From Candidatus Rokuibacteriota bacterium (GTDB lineage: Bacteria; Methylomirabilota; Methylomirabilia; Rokubacteriales; CSP1-6), in assembly GCA_016184125.1 (NCBI GenBank), contig JACPDG010000038.1, forward strand, positions 1-64,000: a DNA stretch of 64,000 nucleotides, given 5' to 3'. The notes beneath the pieces are model-generated. The model was not told where the DNA came from, ran no database searches, and was given only the letters and a program-made list of their open reading frames with translations. Numbering within the stretch: position 1 is the stretch's first letter; every line of letters begins with the position of its first letter. Positions 26,430 to 35,319 of this stretch are shown in pieces. The position numbers were made by a program, and so were the translations under genes.

Positions 26430-27733
26430 GGCTCCACCGTCAGCGCCTCGCGGCCGGCGAGCGCGTTCATGGTCTCGACGAACGTCGGGAACGACGTCGC
26501 GATGCAGGCCACGTCGTCGATGACGGTCTCCCCCTCGGCGACGAGCCCCGCGACGGCGAGCGCCATCGCGAGCCGGTGGTCGCCGCCGCTCGCGACGGCG
26601 GCACCCTGGAGCCTGCTCACGCCGTCGATGTCGAAGCCGTCCGGTTTCTCGGTGATCCGTGCCCCCATCGTTCCGAGCTCGCGCGCGAGCGCGCCGATCC
26701 GGTCGGACTCCTTCACGCGCAGCTCGGCGGCGTCCCGCACTCGCGTCGTGCCGCGCGCGAGCGCTGCGGCCACCGCGAGCACGGGGAGCTCGTCGATCAG
26801 GCGCGGCACGAGCGCTCCGCCGATCTCGGTGGCCGAGAGCGCCGCCGGCTCGAGCGTGATCGTGGCCATCGGTTCGCCGGTGTCACGGCGCTCCGCCTCC
26901 ACGAGCCGCCCCCCCATCGAGCTCAACGCCTCGAGGATCCCGGTCCGTGTGGGATTCACGCCGACCGCCTCGACGCTGACGGCTGCGTCGCGCACGATGG
27001 ACGCCGCGACCAGGAAGAACGCCGCGGACGAGATGTCGCCGGGCACGTCGACGGCGGCGCCGGCGAGATCCCCCGGCACGATGGTGACCGAGCACCCGCT
27101 CGTCGTGACGGAGGCGCCGAACTGCCGCAGCATCCGCTCGGAGTGGTCGCGCGAGGCCGACGGCTCCGTGACCGTCACCGCTCCGTCGGCCCACAGGCCG
27201 GCGAGCAGGACGGCGGACTTCACTTGCGCCGAGGCGACCGGCGTGCGGTAGCTCATGGCACGGAGCGGCCTGGCACCGCGGACCGCAAGCGGCAACCGAG
27301 CGTTCCCCGAGCGCCCGAGGAAGGTGGCCCCCATGGCGGCGAGCGGCTCGGCGACGCGCGCCATCGGCCGGCGGCGCAGCGAGTCGTCGCCGGTGAGGAC
27401 GGTCGTGAACGGCTGCGCGGCGAGGACACCGAGGAGCAGGCGCGCCGTCGTCCCGGAGTTGCCGCAGTCGATCACGTCACCGGGCTCCTGGAGGTTCATG
27501 CGCCCGGCCCCGGCGATGCGGTACTCTCCCGGCCCCTTGCGCGTGACCTCGGCGCCCAGCGCCTGCACCGCCGTGAGCGTGCGGCCGCAGTCCTCGGCCT
27601 CGAGGAAGCCCCGCACCTCCGTGACGCCCGGCGCGACGGCCCCGAGCAGCGCGGCCCGGTGCGAGATCGACTTGTCGCCGGGGACGCGGACGCGGCCGGA
27701 GAGACGCGCGACGGGACGGACGCGCAGTCTCAT
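26426..27733 (-). CDS. aroA: 3-phosphoshikimate 1-carboxyvinyltransferase
   Basis: This 435-residue EPSP synthase joins shikimate 3-phosphate and PEP. Visible blocks are VPGDKSISHRAAL, DCGNSGTTARLLLGVLA, DDSLRRRPM, the SRDHSERML region and ELRVKESDRI near the C-terminus. The AQPF/LAGLW type residues suggest a class II-like enzyme, but I would not insist on that. It overlaps tyrA by four bases within an aromatic amino acid group (pheA-hisC-tyrA-aroA). Confidence 0.96.
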   Translation of the reverse strand: MRLRVRPVARLSGRVRVPGDKSISHRAALLGAVAPGVTEVRGFLEAEDCGRTLTAVQALGAEVTRKGPGEYRIAGAGRMNLQEPGDVIDCGNSGTTARLLLGVLAAQPFTTVLTGDDSLRRRPMARVAEPLAAMGATFLGRSGNARLPLAVRGARPLRAMSYRTPVASAQVKSAVLLAGLWADGAVTVTEPSASRDHSERMLRQFGASVTTSGCSVTIVPGDLAGAAVDVPGDISSAAFFLVAASIVRDAAVSVEAVGVNPTRTGILEALSSMGGRLVEAERRDTGEPMATITLEPAALSATEIGGALVPRLIDELPVLAVAAALARGTTRVRDAAELRVKESDRIGALARELGTMGARITEKPDGFDIDGVSRLQGAAVASGGDHRLAMALAVAGLVAEGETVIDDVACIATSFPTFVETMNALAGREALTVEP

Positions 27734-28578
27734 CGCATCGCCTCGCGCGTCTGCTTGACCTGCACGAGCCTGTCGCGGAGTGCCGCGGCGTCGCCGGCGC
27801 GCATGAGGTGCTCGAGATCGTCGAGCGCGGCGCGGAACGCGTCGCAGCTCGCGAGCAACGCGTCACGGTTCGCGAACAAGATCTCCTCCCACACGGCCGC
27901 GTCGCCGGCGGCGATCCGCGTCGTGTCCTTGAAGCCGCGCCCCGCGAAGGCGGTTGCGCCGGGCTCGAACCGGCGCACGGCGTCGACGAGCGCGACCGCG
28001 GCCAGGTGCGGCAGGTGGCTTACGATCGCCACGACACGGTCGTGCGTGTCGGGATCGAGCGTCGCGACGCGCGCCCCGACGCGTTCCCAGAGCTCGCTGA
28101 CGGCCTTGACGACGCGCGGCTCGGTCGTCTCGGTCGGCGTCACGATCACGAGCGCGCCGCGGAACAGATCGGCCCGGGCGGCGCCGTATCCGCTCTGCTC
28201 GGACCCGGCCATCGGGTGGCTCCCGACGAAGCCGAGCCGCCGCGTGGCGTGCAACCGGCCGGCGGCGCGGGCCAGCCCGGCCTTCGTCGAGCCGACGTCG
28301 GTGATCAGGGCGCCGTCCGTGGCCGCCGCCCACACGCGCTCGAGCAGGCGCTCGTTCGCGAGCACCGGGGCGGCGAGGACGACGAGCTCGGCGTCACGGA
28401 CGCCGCTCCCGACGTCGTCCGTCACCCGGTCGAGCGCTCCGTCGCGGAGCGCGGCCTCGACCCGACGCGGGTCGCGGGCGATGCCGACGATCTCGCGCGC
28501 GAGGGACGCCGCGCGCGCCGCCTTCGCGACGGACCCGCCGAGCAGCCCGATCCCGACGATCGCGAGCCGCTCGATCAC
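27730..28578 (-). CDS. tyrA: Prephenate/arogenate dehydrogenase
   Basis: This 282-residue NAD(P)-dependent enzyme leads to tyrosine. The N-terminal Rossmann motif is AIVGIGLLGGSVAKAAR. TDVGSTKAGLA, GFVGSHPMAGSEQSG, SHLPHLAAVALV and GRGFKDTTRIAAGD are family blocks. It starts at GTG 28578 (GTGA overlap with hisC). No fused chorismate mutase is present; that activity is in PheA upstream. Confidence 0.94.
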   Translation of the reverse strand: MIERLAIVGIGLLGGSVAKAARAASLAREIVGIARDPRRVEAALRDGALDRVTDDVGSGVRDAELVVLAAPVLANERLLERVWAAATDGALITDVGSTKAGLARAAGRLHATRRLGFVGSHPMAGSEQSGYGAARADLFRGALVIVTPTETTEPRVVKAVSELWERVGARVATLDPDTHDRVVAIVSHLPHLAAVALVDAVRRFEPGATAFAGRGFKDTTRIAAGDAAVWEEILFANRDALLASCDAFRAALDDLEHLMRAGDAAALRDRLVQVKQTREAMR

Positions 28579-29687
28579 GCCGGCTTTTTCCCCAACACCG
28601 TGCGGAGCGCCTTCGCCAGCTTGCGGTTCTCCTCCGGCGTGCCGATGGAGATGCGGAGCGCGGTCTCCATGCCGAACGGCGTCATCGGACGCACGATCAC
28701 GCCCTGCTGCAAGAGCTTCTGGTAGACATCGGCCGCGCTCCGGCCGACGTCGAGGAGCACGAAGTTGGCGCGAGACGGCACGTACTTGAGGCCGAGAGTC
28801 TTGAACTCCTCGTACAGGAAGTGCCGGCCGGCTTCGATCATCCTCACACACTCGAGCGCGTGGCCCTCGTCCTCGAGCGCCGCGAGCGCGGCGGCCTGCG
28901 CCAGCGAGTTCACGTTGAACGGCTGGCGGATGCGGTTCATCAGCGCGATCGCGTCGCCATCGGCGATACCGTACCCGACGCGCAGCCCGGCGAGGCTGGC
29001 GGCCTTCGAGAACGTCCGGAGCACCACGACCCTGCGCCCCTGCTTGACGTAGTTCAGCGTCTCGGGGAAGTCGGGGCCGAGCGCGAACTCGATGTACGCC
29101 TCGTCGAAGACGACGACGCAGCGCTCGGGGACGCGCGACATGAACTGCTCGACCTCGCTCGCCGTGACGATCGTCGCGGTCGGGTTGTTGGGGTTCGCGA
29201 CGAACATGATCTTCGTGAGCGGCGTGATCGCGCGCGCCATCGCGTCGAGGTCGAGCCGGTAGTCCTTGAGCATCACCATCACGCGGATGCCGCCGGCGGC
29301 CTGCACGATCATGGGGTACACGACGAACGACGGGTGCGGCACGACGGCCTCGTCGCCGGGTCGCAGGAACGTGCGCACGACCAGCTCGATCAGCTCGTTG
29401 GAGCCGTTGCCGAGGACGACCTGCTCCTGTCCCACGCCGTGCTTCTTGGCGATGGCCTGACGGAGGTAGAAGCCGCTGCCGTCGGGGTAGCGGTTCAGGG
29501 TCGTGATCGCCGCCATGATCGCCTCGCGCACACGGTCCGAAGGGGGCAGCGGGTTCTCGTTCGACGCGAGCTTGATGGCGTCGTGGATCCCGAACTCGCG
29601 CTCGAGCTCCTCGATCGGCTTGCCGGGCTCGTAGGGGGCGATCCCCAGGATGTGATCGTTGGCAAGCGACTCCCACTGCGTGTGCAT
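28575..29687 (-). CDS. hisC: Histidinol-phosphate/aromatic aminotransferase
   Basis: This is a 370-residue PLP enzyme of fold type I. LASNENPLPPSDRV, LGNGSNELIELV, NPNNPTATIV, FDEAYIEF and the PLP lysine in FSKAASLAGLRVGYG are visible. Sequence is of the HisC type. Because it sits between pheA and tyrA it may serve phenylalanine and tyrosine synthesis as well as, or instead of, histidine synthesis. AAGGAGACACC precedes the ATG at 29687. Confidence 0.92.
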   Translation of the reverse strand: MHTQWESLANDHILGIAPYEPGKPIEELEREFGIHDAIKLASNENPLPPSDRVREAIMAAITTLNRYPDGSGFYLRQAIAKKHGVGQEQVVLGNGSNELIELVVRTFLRPGDEAVVPHPSFVVYPMIVQAAGGIRVMVMLKDYRLDLDAMARAITPLTKIMFVANPNNPTATIVTASEVEQFMSRVPERCVVVFDEAYIEFALGPDFPETLNYVKQGRRVVVLRTFSKAASLAGLRVGYGIADGDAIALMNRIRQPFNVNSLAQAAALAALEDEGHALECVRMIEAGRHFLYEEFKTLGLKYVPSRANFVLLDVGRSAADVYQKLLQQGVIVRPMTPFGMETALRISIGTPEENRKLAKALRTVLGKKPA

Positions 29688-29696
29688 GGTGTCTCC

Positions 29697-30758
29697 TTAT
29701 CCCGCGGGATACGACCCGAGGACCTTCAGGAACAGGGTGCGCTCGGCGAGCCCGTCGAGCACGCGGGCCACCTCCGGCATGACACGGTGGCCCTCGAAGT
29801 CGACGAACATCACGTACTCCCACGGACGATGCTTGGCCGGACGCGACTCGATCTTCGTCAGGTTCAGTCCGGCGCCGGCGAAGGGCTCCAGGATGCGGAA
29901 CAGCGAGCCCGGCACGTTCTGCATGGCGAAGAGAATCGAGGTCTTGTCGCGCCCCGTGGCGCCGGCCTTGTCCCGGCCGATCACGAGGAAGCGGGTGGCG
30001 TTCTGCTGATTGTCCTCGATGCGCGCGCGGAGCACCGGCACGCCGTAGTGCCGTGACGCCAGCTCGGACGCGATGGCGGCGGCGGTCTCATCGGCGGCGG
30101 CGAGCTCGGCGGCGGCGGCGGTCGAGCTGATCTCCTCGGTCGGCACGTCGGCGAGGTGCCGGCTCAACCACCCGCGGCACTGGGCCAGCCCCTGTGGGTG
30201 CGACAGCACACGTTTGACGTCGCGGAGGTCGGCCGCGTGCGACAGCAGGTGCTGCGTCACGTCGAGGTACAGCTCGCCGCCGATGACCACCTCGGAGTCC
30301 ATCAGGCGGTCCAGCGTGACGTTGACGGCGCCCTCGGTCGAGTTCTCCACCGGCACGACACCGTGGTGCGCGCGTCCGCGCTCGACGTCGTCGAAGATGT
30401 CGACGATCGATCGCGCCGGCTGGTACCGGGCGGAACTGCCGAAGCGCTGGAGCGCCGCCTGGTGCGTGAACGTCGCCGGCGGCCCGAGGAACGCGACCGT
30501 GAGCGGCAGTTCGAGCCGGCGGCAGGCGGAGAGGATCTCCCTCCAGATGGCCTCGACGCTCTCCGGTGGAATCGGACCGGTCGCGGCGGCGCTGAGCCGC
30601 CTCAGGATCTCCGCCTCACGCTCGGGGACATACGACGGCGTTCCCTGTCGTCGTTTGAGGTCTCCGATCGCCTGGGCGGCCTCTGCGCGCTGAGTGAGGA
30701 GGTTGAGGATCTGGTTGTCGAGGTTATTGATCCTGGTGCGCCAATCGCCCAGGTCCAT
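29697..30758 (-). CDS. pheA: Bifunctional chorismate mutase/prephenate dehydratase
   Basis: This 353-residue protein starts with an AroQ chorismate mutase domain (about 1-90, RINNLDNQILNLLTQRAEAA, including KRRQG). The dehydratase domain follows (VAFLGPPATFTHQAALQRFG, VPVENSTEGAV and the catalytic TRF in QNATRFLVIG). A C-terminal ACT domain with LTKIESRPAKHRPWEYVMF should bind phenylalanine for feedback control. It heads the aromatic amino acid gene group. Confidence 0.95.
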   Translation of the reverse strand: MDLGDWRTRINNLDNQILNLLTQRAEAAQAIGDLKRRQGTPSYVPEREAEILRRLSAAATGPIPPESVEAIWREILSACRRLELPLTVAFLGPPATFTHQAALQRFGSSARYQPARSIVDIFDDVERGRAHHGVVPVENSTEGAVNVTLDRLMDSEVVIGGELYLDVTQHLLSHAADLRDVKRVLSHPQGLAQCRGWLSRHLADVPTEEISSTAAAAELAAADETAAAIASELASRHYGVPVLRARIEDNQQNATRFLVIGRDKAGATGRDKTSILFAMQNVPGSLFRILEPFAGAGLNLTKIESRPAKHRPWEYVMFVDFEGHRVMPEVARVLDGLAERTLFLKVLGSYPAG

Positions 30759-30836
30759 ACGGACTCCCGGCGGCCATGCTCTCTTGAATGGGCGATTCTA
30801 CCGCGGCCCGGAACGCACGGCAAGCACTGTGCCACG

Positions 30837-31682
30837 TCAGCTGCTCTGACCGTCTCCCGTCGTATGCTTCATCTCGCGGCCGAGGCGACGCCGACGTGGC
30901 GCTGCCGGTTGACGCCGCGCGGTTCCCGCGGACGTGGCCGCCGCACGCAGGGCGCTCACCTCGCGCGGCACCAGGTCACGAACCGCGCCGATCGGGAGAT
31001 CGCCGAGCTCGATCGGTCCGAACGCCACGCGACGCAGCGCGAGCACGCGATGTCCGAGCGCGTCGCAGTAGCGCTTCACCTCGTGCTTGCGGCCTTCGGT
31101 GAACGTCAGGCGAAGGCGCGTCGTCTCGGCCACGTCGCCTCGGCGGTGGCGAGCGCCGCTCGGTCCATCCCCGACGACGTCGACGGCAATCGGCTTCGCC
31201 GGCCCGTCGTCGAGCACGACACCCGCGCGCCAGCGCGGCAGATCGGCGCGGGTCACGCGCCCGGCGACGTCGGCCTCATAGACGCGCGGCAGCGCGTAGC
31301 GAGGATGCAGCAGCCTGTGCGTGAGCTCGCCGTCGTTGGTGAGCAGCAGGACGCCCTCCGCGTCCGCGTCCAGGCGGCCGACCGGGTACACGCGCCCGCG
31401 CCCGTGGACGAGATCGGTGACGATCGGCCGTCCGCGCGGATCGTGGCGGGTCGTGACGTACCCGCGGGGCTTGTGCAGCACGACGTAGCGCTTCGGCTCG
31501 GCGGATGGGAGCGGCTGGCCGTCGACGGCGATGACGTCGGTGAGGGGATCGGCAAGCGTGCCGAGCTCTCGGACCACGGCGCCGTTCACGGCGACGTGGC
31601 CCTCGAGGATCAGCCGATCACCGCCCCGTCTCGACGTGAGCCCCGCGTGCGCGAGGAGCTTGTTGAGCCTGATCTTCGGCAT
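30837..31682 (-). CDS. rluB: Ribosomal large-subunit pseudouridine synthase (RluB/RsuA family)
   Basis: This 281-residue protein starts at ATG 31682 with an S4 RNA-binding domain (IRLNKLLAHAGLTSRRGGDR). The RsuA-type catalytic core follows: VVLHKPRGYVTTRHD, VGRLDADAEGVLLLTNDGEL with the catalytic Asp, and TEGRKHEVKRYCDALGHRV. The frame is open far upstream, but that part is the scpB tail in another frame. It follows scpB, as in many bacteria, and overlaps its long open tail by 65 bases. Confidence 0.92.
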   Translation of the reverse strand: MPKIRLNKLLAHAGLTSRRGGDRLILEGHVAVNGAVVRELGTLADPLTDVIAVDGQPLPSAEPKRYVVLHKPRGYVTTRHDPRGRPIVTDLVHGRGRVYPVGRLDADAEGVLLLTNDGELTHRLLHPRYALPRVYEADVAGRVTRADLPRWRAGVVLDDGPAKPIAVDVVGDGPSGARHRRGDVAETTRLRLTFTEGRKHEVKRYCDALGHRVLALRRVAFGPIELGDLPIGAVRDLVPREVSALRAAATSAGTARRQPAAPRRRRLGREMKHTTGDGQSS

Positions 31683-32325
31683 CGCGCGCCGCTCGGTCGC
31701 CGGTGAGGGCGGTGTCCTCGACGCGCTCCACGGCGTTCGTGTCGTCCGTGGCGTTTCCGGCGCGCACCGTGTCGTTCCCGCCGCCCGTGACGTCTTCGGT
31801 GCCCGCCGCGTCGTCTCCGCCCACCGTGGTGTCGTCGCTCGCCACTCGGTCCTCGCCAAGCTCGGTGTCGCCGTCGGCGCTCTTCGCGGCGGCCTCGGCA
31901 CCTGCGTCGGCAATCTCCGTTCTGAGAGTTCGAGCAACAATCGACCGCCGGGCGGTCGATTGTCGGCTCGAACTGAGTTCGGCACTCTCTGTGGTGACCT
32001 CGGCGCCGACCGCGCCGTCCTCCTCGGCCGCGGCGATCTCGCCTGCCACGACGTCGGGCGCGGCCGCGCGCCCCTCGGATGCCGGCGCCGCCTCCTCGCT
32101 CGCCTCCGTTTGCGCGGTCGCATTCCCCTCGGCGAGCGGCGCCTCTCCGGTGACGTCGCCGACGACCAGCGCACCCTCGACCTTCGGCAGCTCGGCGATG
32201 TCGCGCAGGCCGAACGCGATAAGGAAGTCGCGCGTGGGCTCGTAGAGGAACGGTCGCCCCGGCGCGTCCTTGCGGCCGGCGATCCGCACGAGGCGCCGAT
32301 CTAGCAGGCTGTCGAGGACGCCTTC
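31618..32325 (-). pseudogene. scpB: scpB continuation past the amber codon, with low-complexity tail
   Basis: Directly after the TAG the same frame continues as EGVLDSLLDRRLVRIAGRKD and then LRDIAELPKVEG, the normal end of ScpB's second winged-helix domain. About 150 residues of Ala/Glu/Asp/Thr-rich sequence follow, including a stretch read from a 46-base palindrome. If the TAG is real, this part is either untranslated, read by suppression, or started anew at GTG 32289. The continued lack of stops argues that the TAG is recent or an assembly error. Confidence 0.65.
31928..31973. repeat. 46-base near-palindrome, copy 2 (in scpB tail)
   Basis: The arms start GTTCGAGCAACAATCGACCG and end CTCGAAC. 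They pair except for one inserted base and a mismatch near the centre. In the scpB frame it reads SSSRQSTARRSIVART. Confidence 0.85.
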
Positions 32326-32706
32326 CTAGTTGACGCCGCGGATCGCGTCGATCTCGGGACGCGAGACGGGCCGGCGGTATGCGATGATGGCGAGCGTCTC
32401 GAGGGCCGGACGGGACAGGCGCGCGCGCGTGCGAGAGCGCGCGAGGCGGACGAGCCACGGCGCGACCTCGGGGCGCGTCACCATGCGGAAGCCGCCGGCG
32501 ACCTCGGTGATCTGGAGCGCGCGCCCGGCGGTGTCGAACCGTGCGCGAAGCTCGTCGACGAGGGCGAGGGCCCCGGCGACGTCGGCGAGGCCGAGCACCT
32601 CGCGGATGCGCGCCGTCTCGAGCGGCGCGTCCGACGCGAACAGGAGCGCTTCGAGGACGTCGACGGGCGCGGTGGATGGCGTGGTCAGCATGGAATCCGG
32701 CGTCAC
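32326..32706 (-). CDS. scpB: Segregation and condensation protein B, truncated by in-frame amber
   Basis: This 126-residue N-terminal part starts at GTG 32706, which overlaps the scpA stop (GTGA); ATG 32691 is an alternative. It has the first winged-helix domain (DVLEALLFASDAPLETARIR) and the start of the second (PALETLAIIAYRRPVSRPEI, DAIRGVN). Family members normally continue RGVNSEGVL. Here TAG (32326-32328) stands where Ser is usual, a one-base change from TCG. ScpB works with ScpA and SMC in chromosome condensation. Confidence 0.8.
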   Translation of the reverse strand: MTPDSMLTTPSTAPVDVLEALLFASDAPLETARIREVLGLADVAGALALVDELRARFDTAGRALQITEVAGGFRMVTRPEVAPWLVRLARSRTRARLSRPALETLAIIAYRRPVSRPEIDAIRGVN

Positions 32707-33584
32707 TGGGTCTCCGTCCTCCCGGCCGGGGTGTGGGGGGCCATGTCGGGGCCCCCGGCCCGGCGCAAAACCGAGGAGCGGCCCGGGTCCCCCGGGCCGC
32801 TTCCGAGTGATGGGGGGGTGTGGGGGGCCATGTCGGGGCCCCCCACTCGGTGGTCCCGCGGCTCGATCACGATGTCGCCGAACAGCTCGGTCTGCTGCGC
32901 CCGGACGCGTCCGAGCCGCACCAGTTCGAGCAGCGCGAGCAAGCTGACGACGACCTCCGACCGCGGACGCTCGGCGCCGACGAGCGACGAGAACAGCAGC
33001 GACCAGGTGTCGCGCAGCAGCGTGAGGATCTCCGTCATCCGCTCGGTGACCGATGGGGGGTTCGGCTCGACCTCCCGCGGCCGCTCGCGCGTCTGCTCGT
33101 CGATGAGGCGCCTCATCGCGCGCTCGAGCAGGTGCACGGACAGATCCTCGAGCGGGATCTCGCCGCCCGAAGGCAGCTCGCTCGTCGGGCGTCCCCACAG
33201 AAGCGCCTGCTCCGCCTCCCGGGCGGCGAGCCACGTGCCGAGCGCCTTCACGCGCGCGTACTCGCGCAGGCGGTCTTCCAGCTCCTGCTTGAGCGCCAGC
33301 CCCTCCTCGTCGAGCCCCTCGTCGGTGTCGCCCTCCTCCGGCGGCACGAGCAGCTTCGACTTCAGATAGATCAGCGTCGCCGCCATCACGAGGTACGCGC
33401 CCGCGGTCTCGAGGTCGCGGAAGTCCATCGCCTCGAGGTGGGCGACGTACTGGTCGGTGATCGTGCGCACCGGAAGCGCGGCGAGGTCGATCTCGTTCGT
33501 GCGGCAGAGGTGCAGCAGCAGATCGAGCGGCCCCTCGAAGTCGCCGACACGCAGCGTGAGCGTGGCGGACGTCTCGACGGTCAT
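32703..33584 (-). CDS. scpA: Segregation and condensation protein A with repeat-encoded C-terminus
   Basis: This 293-residue kleisin bridges SMC heads. It has FEGPLDLLLHLCRTNEIDLA, the YLVMAATLIYLKSKLLVPP helix and the C-terminal winged helix (SLLALLELVRLGRVRAQQTE). The natural end is near FGDIVIEPR. About 48 more residues (VGGPDMAPHTPPSLGSGPG and so on) come from hairpin repeats at 32729-32845, and the stop after them still overlaps the scpB start (GTGA). ATG 33584 overlaps the trpS stop (ATGA). Confidence 0.9.
   Translation of the reverse strand: MTVETSATLTLRVGDFEGPLDLLLHLCRTNEIDLAALPVRTITDQYVAHLEAMDFRDLETAGAYLVMAATLIYLKSKLLVPPEEGDTDEGLDEEGLALKQELEDRLREYARVKALGTWLAAREAEQALLWGRPTSELPSGGEIPLEDLSVHLLERAMRRLIDEQTRERPREVEPNPPSVTERMTEILTLLRDTWSLLFSSLVGAERPRSEVVVSLLALLELVRLGRVRAQQTELFGDIVIEPRDHRVGGPDMAPHTPPSLGSGPGDPGRSSVLRRAGGPDMAPHTPAGRTETQ
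32729..32845. repeat. GC-rich hairpin repeats, locus g (scpA 3' end)
   Basis: A half unit (GGGGGGCCATGTCGGGGCCC, 32734-32757) is followed by a full unit (32769-32845) with GGAGCGGCCCGGGTCCCCCG and a second GGGGGGCCATGTCGGGGCCC. Both are translated in frame as the ScpA C-terminus. Confidence 0.88.
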
Positions 33585-34567
33585 GGAGCGAGGCGCACGG
33601 CGCTCCGGACGTCCTCCATCGTCCGGCGTGCGACGGCGCGGGCGCGGTCGGAGCCGGCGTGCAGCACGTCCACGATCTCTTGGGGCCGCTCGGCGAACTT
33701 CTCCCGGCGCTCCCGGATCGGCTCGAGCGCCGGGAGCAGGTGCTTGAGCAGCACGTCCTTGCAGTCCAGGCAGCCGATGCCCGCCGTGCGGCAGCCGGCC
33801 GCCGCCCACTCGCGGTCCGCGTCGGGCGTGAAGATCCGGTGGAGATCGAACACGGGGCAGACGTCGGGGTTGCCCGGGTCGGTGCGCCGCTTCCGCGCGG
33901 GGTCCGTCATCATCGGCCGGACCTTCTTCGTGATCGTCTCCGCGGTGTCCGCGAGCTCGATCGTGTTGCCGTACGACTTCGACATCTTGCGACCGTCCGT
34001 GCCCGGCACCTTGGGGATCTCGGTGAGCTTCGCCTCGGGCTCGACGAAGACCGGGCGGAAGGTGTTGTTGAAGCGCCGCACGATCTCGCGGCTGAGCTCG
34101 ATGTGCGGCACCTGGTCGATGCCGACGGGCACCCAGTTCGCCCGGTACATCACGATGTCCGCGGCCTGGAGCACCGGGTAGCCGAGGAGACCGTACGATG
34201 GCGACTCGAGGTGCAGCTGCTCGATGCGCTCCCGGTACGTCGGCACGCGCTCGACCCAGCTGACCGGCGTGACCATCGACAGCAGCAGGTGCAGCTCCGC
34301 GTGTTCCGGGATCAGGGACTGCACGAAGAGCGTCGAGCGCTCGGGATCCAGCCCGGCGCCGAGCCAGTCCGCCGCCATGTCGATCGTGTTCTGCGGCACG
34401 TCGGCAATGTCCGACGTGTCCGTGAGCACGTGCCAGTCGGCCACGAAGTAGAAGCAGTCCATCGTGTCCTGCAGCCGCACCCAGTTCTGGAGCGCGCCGA
34501 GGTAGTTCCCGAGGTGCAGCCTCCCCGAGGGCCGCATGCCCGACAGCACCCGATCTCGCTTCGCCAT
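33581..34567 (-). CDS. trpS: Tryptophan-tRNA ligase
   Basis: This 328-residue class I synthetase has the HIGH-like motif in SGRLHLGNYLGALQNW and the KMSKS motif in GRKMSKSYGNT. GYPVLQAADIVMYRANWVPV and DQVPHIELSREIVRRFN bind tryptophan and tRNA. The ATG at 34567 shares its A with the stop of the glycosyltransferase upstream (TGATG). Confidence 0.95.
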   Translation of the reverse strand: MAKRDRVLSGMRPSGRLHLGNYLGALQNWVRLQDTMDCFYFVADWHVLTDTSDIADVPQNTIDMAADWLGAGLDPERSTLFVQSLIPEHAELHLLLSMVTPVSWVERVPTYRERIEQLHLESPSYGLLGYPVLQAADIVMYRANWVPVGIDQVPHIELSREIVRRFNNTFRPVFVEPEAKLTEIPKVPGTDGRKMSKSYGNTIELADTAETITKKVRPMMTDPARKRRTDPGNPDVCPVFDLHRIFTPDADREWAAAGCRTAGIGCLDCKDVLLKHLLPALEPIRERREKFAERPQEIVDVLHAGSDRARAVARRTMEDVRSAVRLAP

Positions 34568-35319
34568 CACCGCCTCGCTCTTTCCCAGATCTTCGCCGAG
34601 CGGATGAAGACATAGTACGCGTAGAGCACGGCGAGGAGGAATCCCCGCCAGCCGTCGAGGAACCCTCGGTGCACGAGGTACATCGAAAGGAAGCGCCCGA
34701 GCGGCCGCACGGCGAGGTCGCCGAGGCCGACGGATCGTCCCGCGCGCACCCACTCGTCGGCCGCGAGCGTGGTGTACCGGTTCGTGCGCGCCAGGAAGTC
34801 CGCGACGTCGCGGTAGCTCCGGTGGACGAGCGCGCCATCGAGTCGGCCGACTGTGCCATCGATCGCGACTGACTCGTGCACCGAGCGGTCGACGAAGCGG
34901 CCACGGCCGCGACGGAACAGCCGGATCTGCCAGTCGGGGTACAGCCGGCCGTGCCGCACCCAGCGTCCCCAGAAGACGTTGCGTCGCGGGACGGCGTACC
35001 CCGCGGGCCCCTCACCGCTCGCGAGGATCTTCACGATCTCGTCGCGCAGCTCGGGCGTGACCGCCTCGTCGGCGTCGAGGGACAGCACCCAGTCGCCGCT
35101 CGCGCGGTCCAGCGCGAAGTTCTTCTGAGCCGCGAAGCCCACCCACGAGCGCGTGAACACCTGGTCCGTGAAGCCGCGGGCGATCTCGACGGTCTTGTCC
35201 TCGCTGCCGGCGTCCACCACGATGATCTCGTCGGCCCAGGTCACGCTCTCCAGGCACGCGGCCAACCGCTCCTCCTCGTTCCACGTGACGATCGTCACGC
35301 TGAGCCGCGGCGCCGTCAC
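34567..35319 (-). CDS. Family 2 glycosyltransferase (LPS core type)
   Basis: This 250-residue protein has LSVTIVTWNEEERLAACLES, DEIIVVDAGSEDKT and the metal-binding SLDADEAVTPEL. WVRHGRLYPDWQIRLFRRG is typical of the KdtX/WaaE-like core glycosyltransferases that decorate heptose or Kdo. A hydrophobic C-terminus (FLLAVLYAYYVF) may attach it to the membrane. It starts at GTG 35319 (GTGA with waaC), so it belongs to the LPS core genes. Confidence 0.85.
   Translation of the reverse strand: MTAPRLSVTIVTWNEEERLAACLESVTWADEIIVVDAGSEDKTVEIARGFTDQVFTRSWVGFAAQKNFALDRASGDWVLSLDADEAVTPELRDEIVKILASGEGPAGYAVPRRNVFWGRWVRHGRLYPDWQIRLFRRGRGRFVDRSVHESVAIDGTVGRLDGALVHRSYRDVADFLARTNRYTTLAADEWVRAGRSVGLGDLAVRPLGRFLSMYLVHRGFLDGWRGFLLAVLYAYYVFIRSAKIWERARR

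Noticed and set aside
31618-32174. An Arg/Pro-rich N-terminal extension of about 160 residues on the RluB protein
   Set aside because: The S4 domain begins at ATG 31682. The upstream part is scpB tail read in another frame.
32326-32328. Genome-wide amber recoding (TAG as a sense codon)
   Set aside because: TAG ends rpsA, lpxK and the DUF512 gene at expected positions, so the scpB TAG is better treated as a local event.
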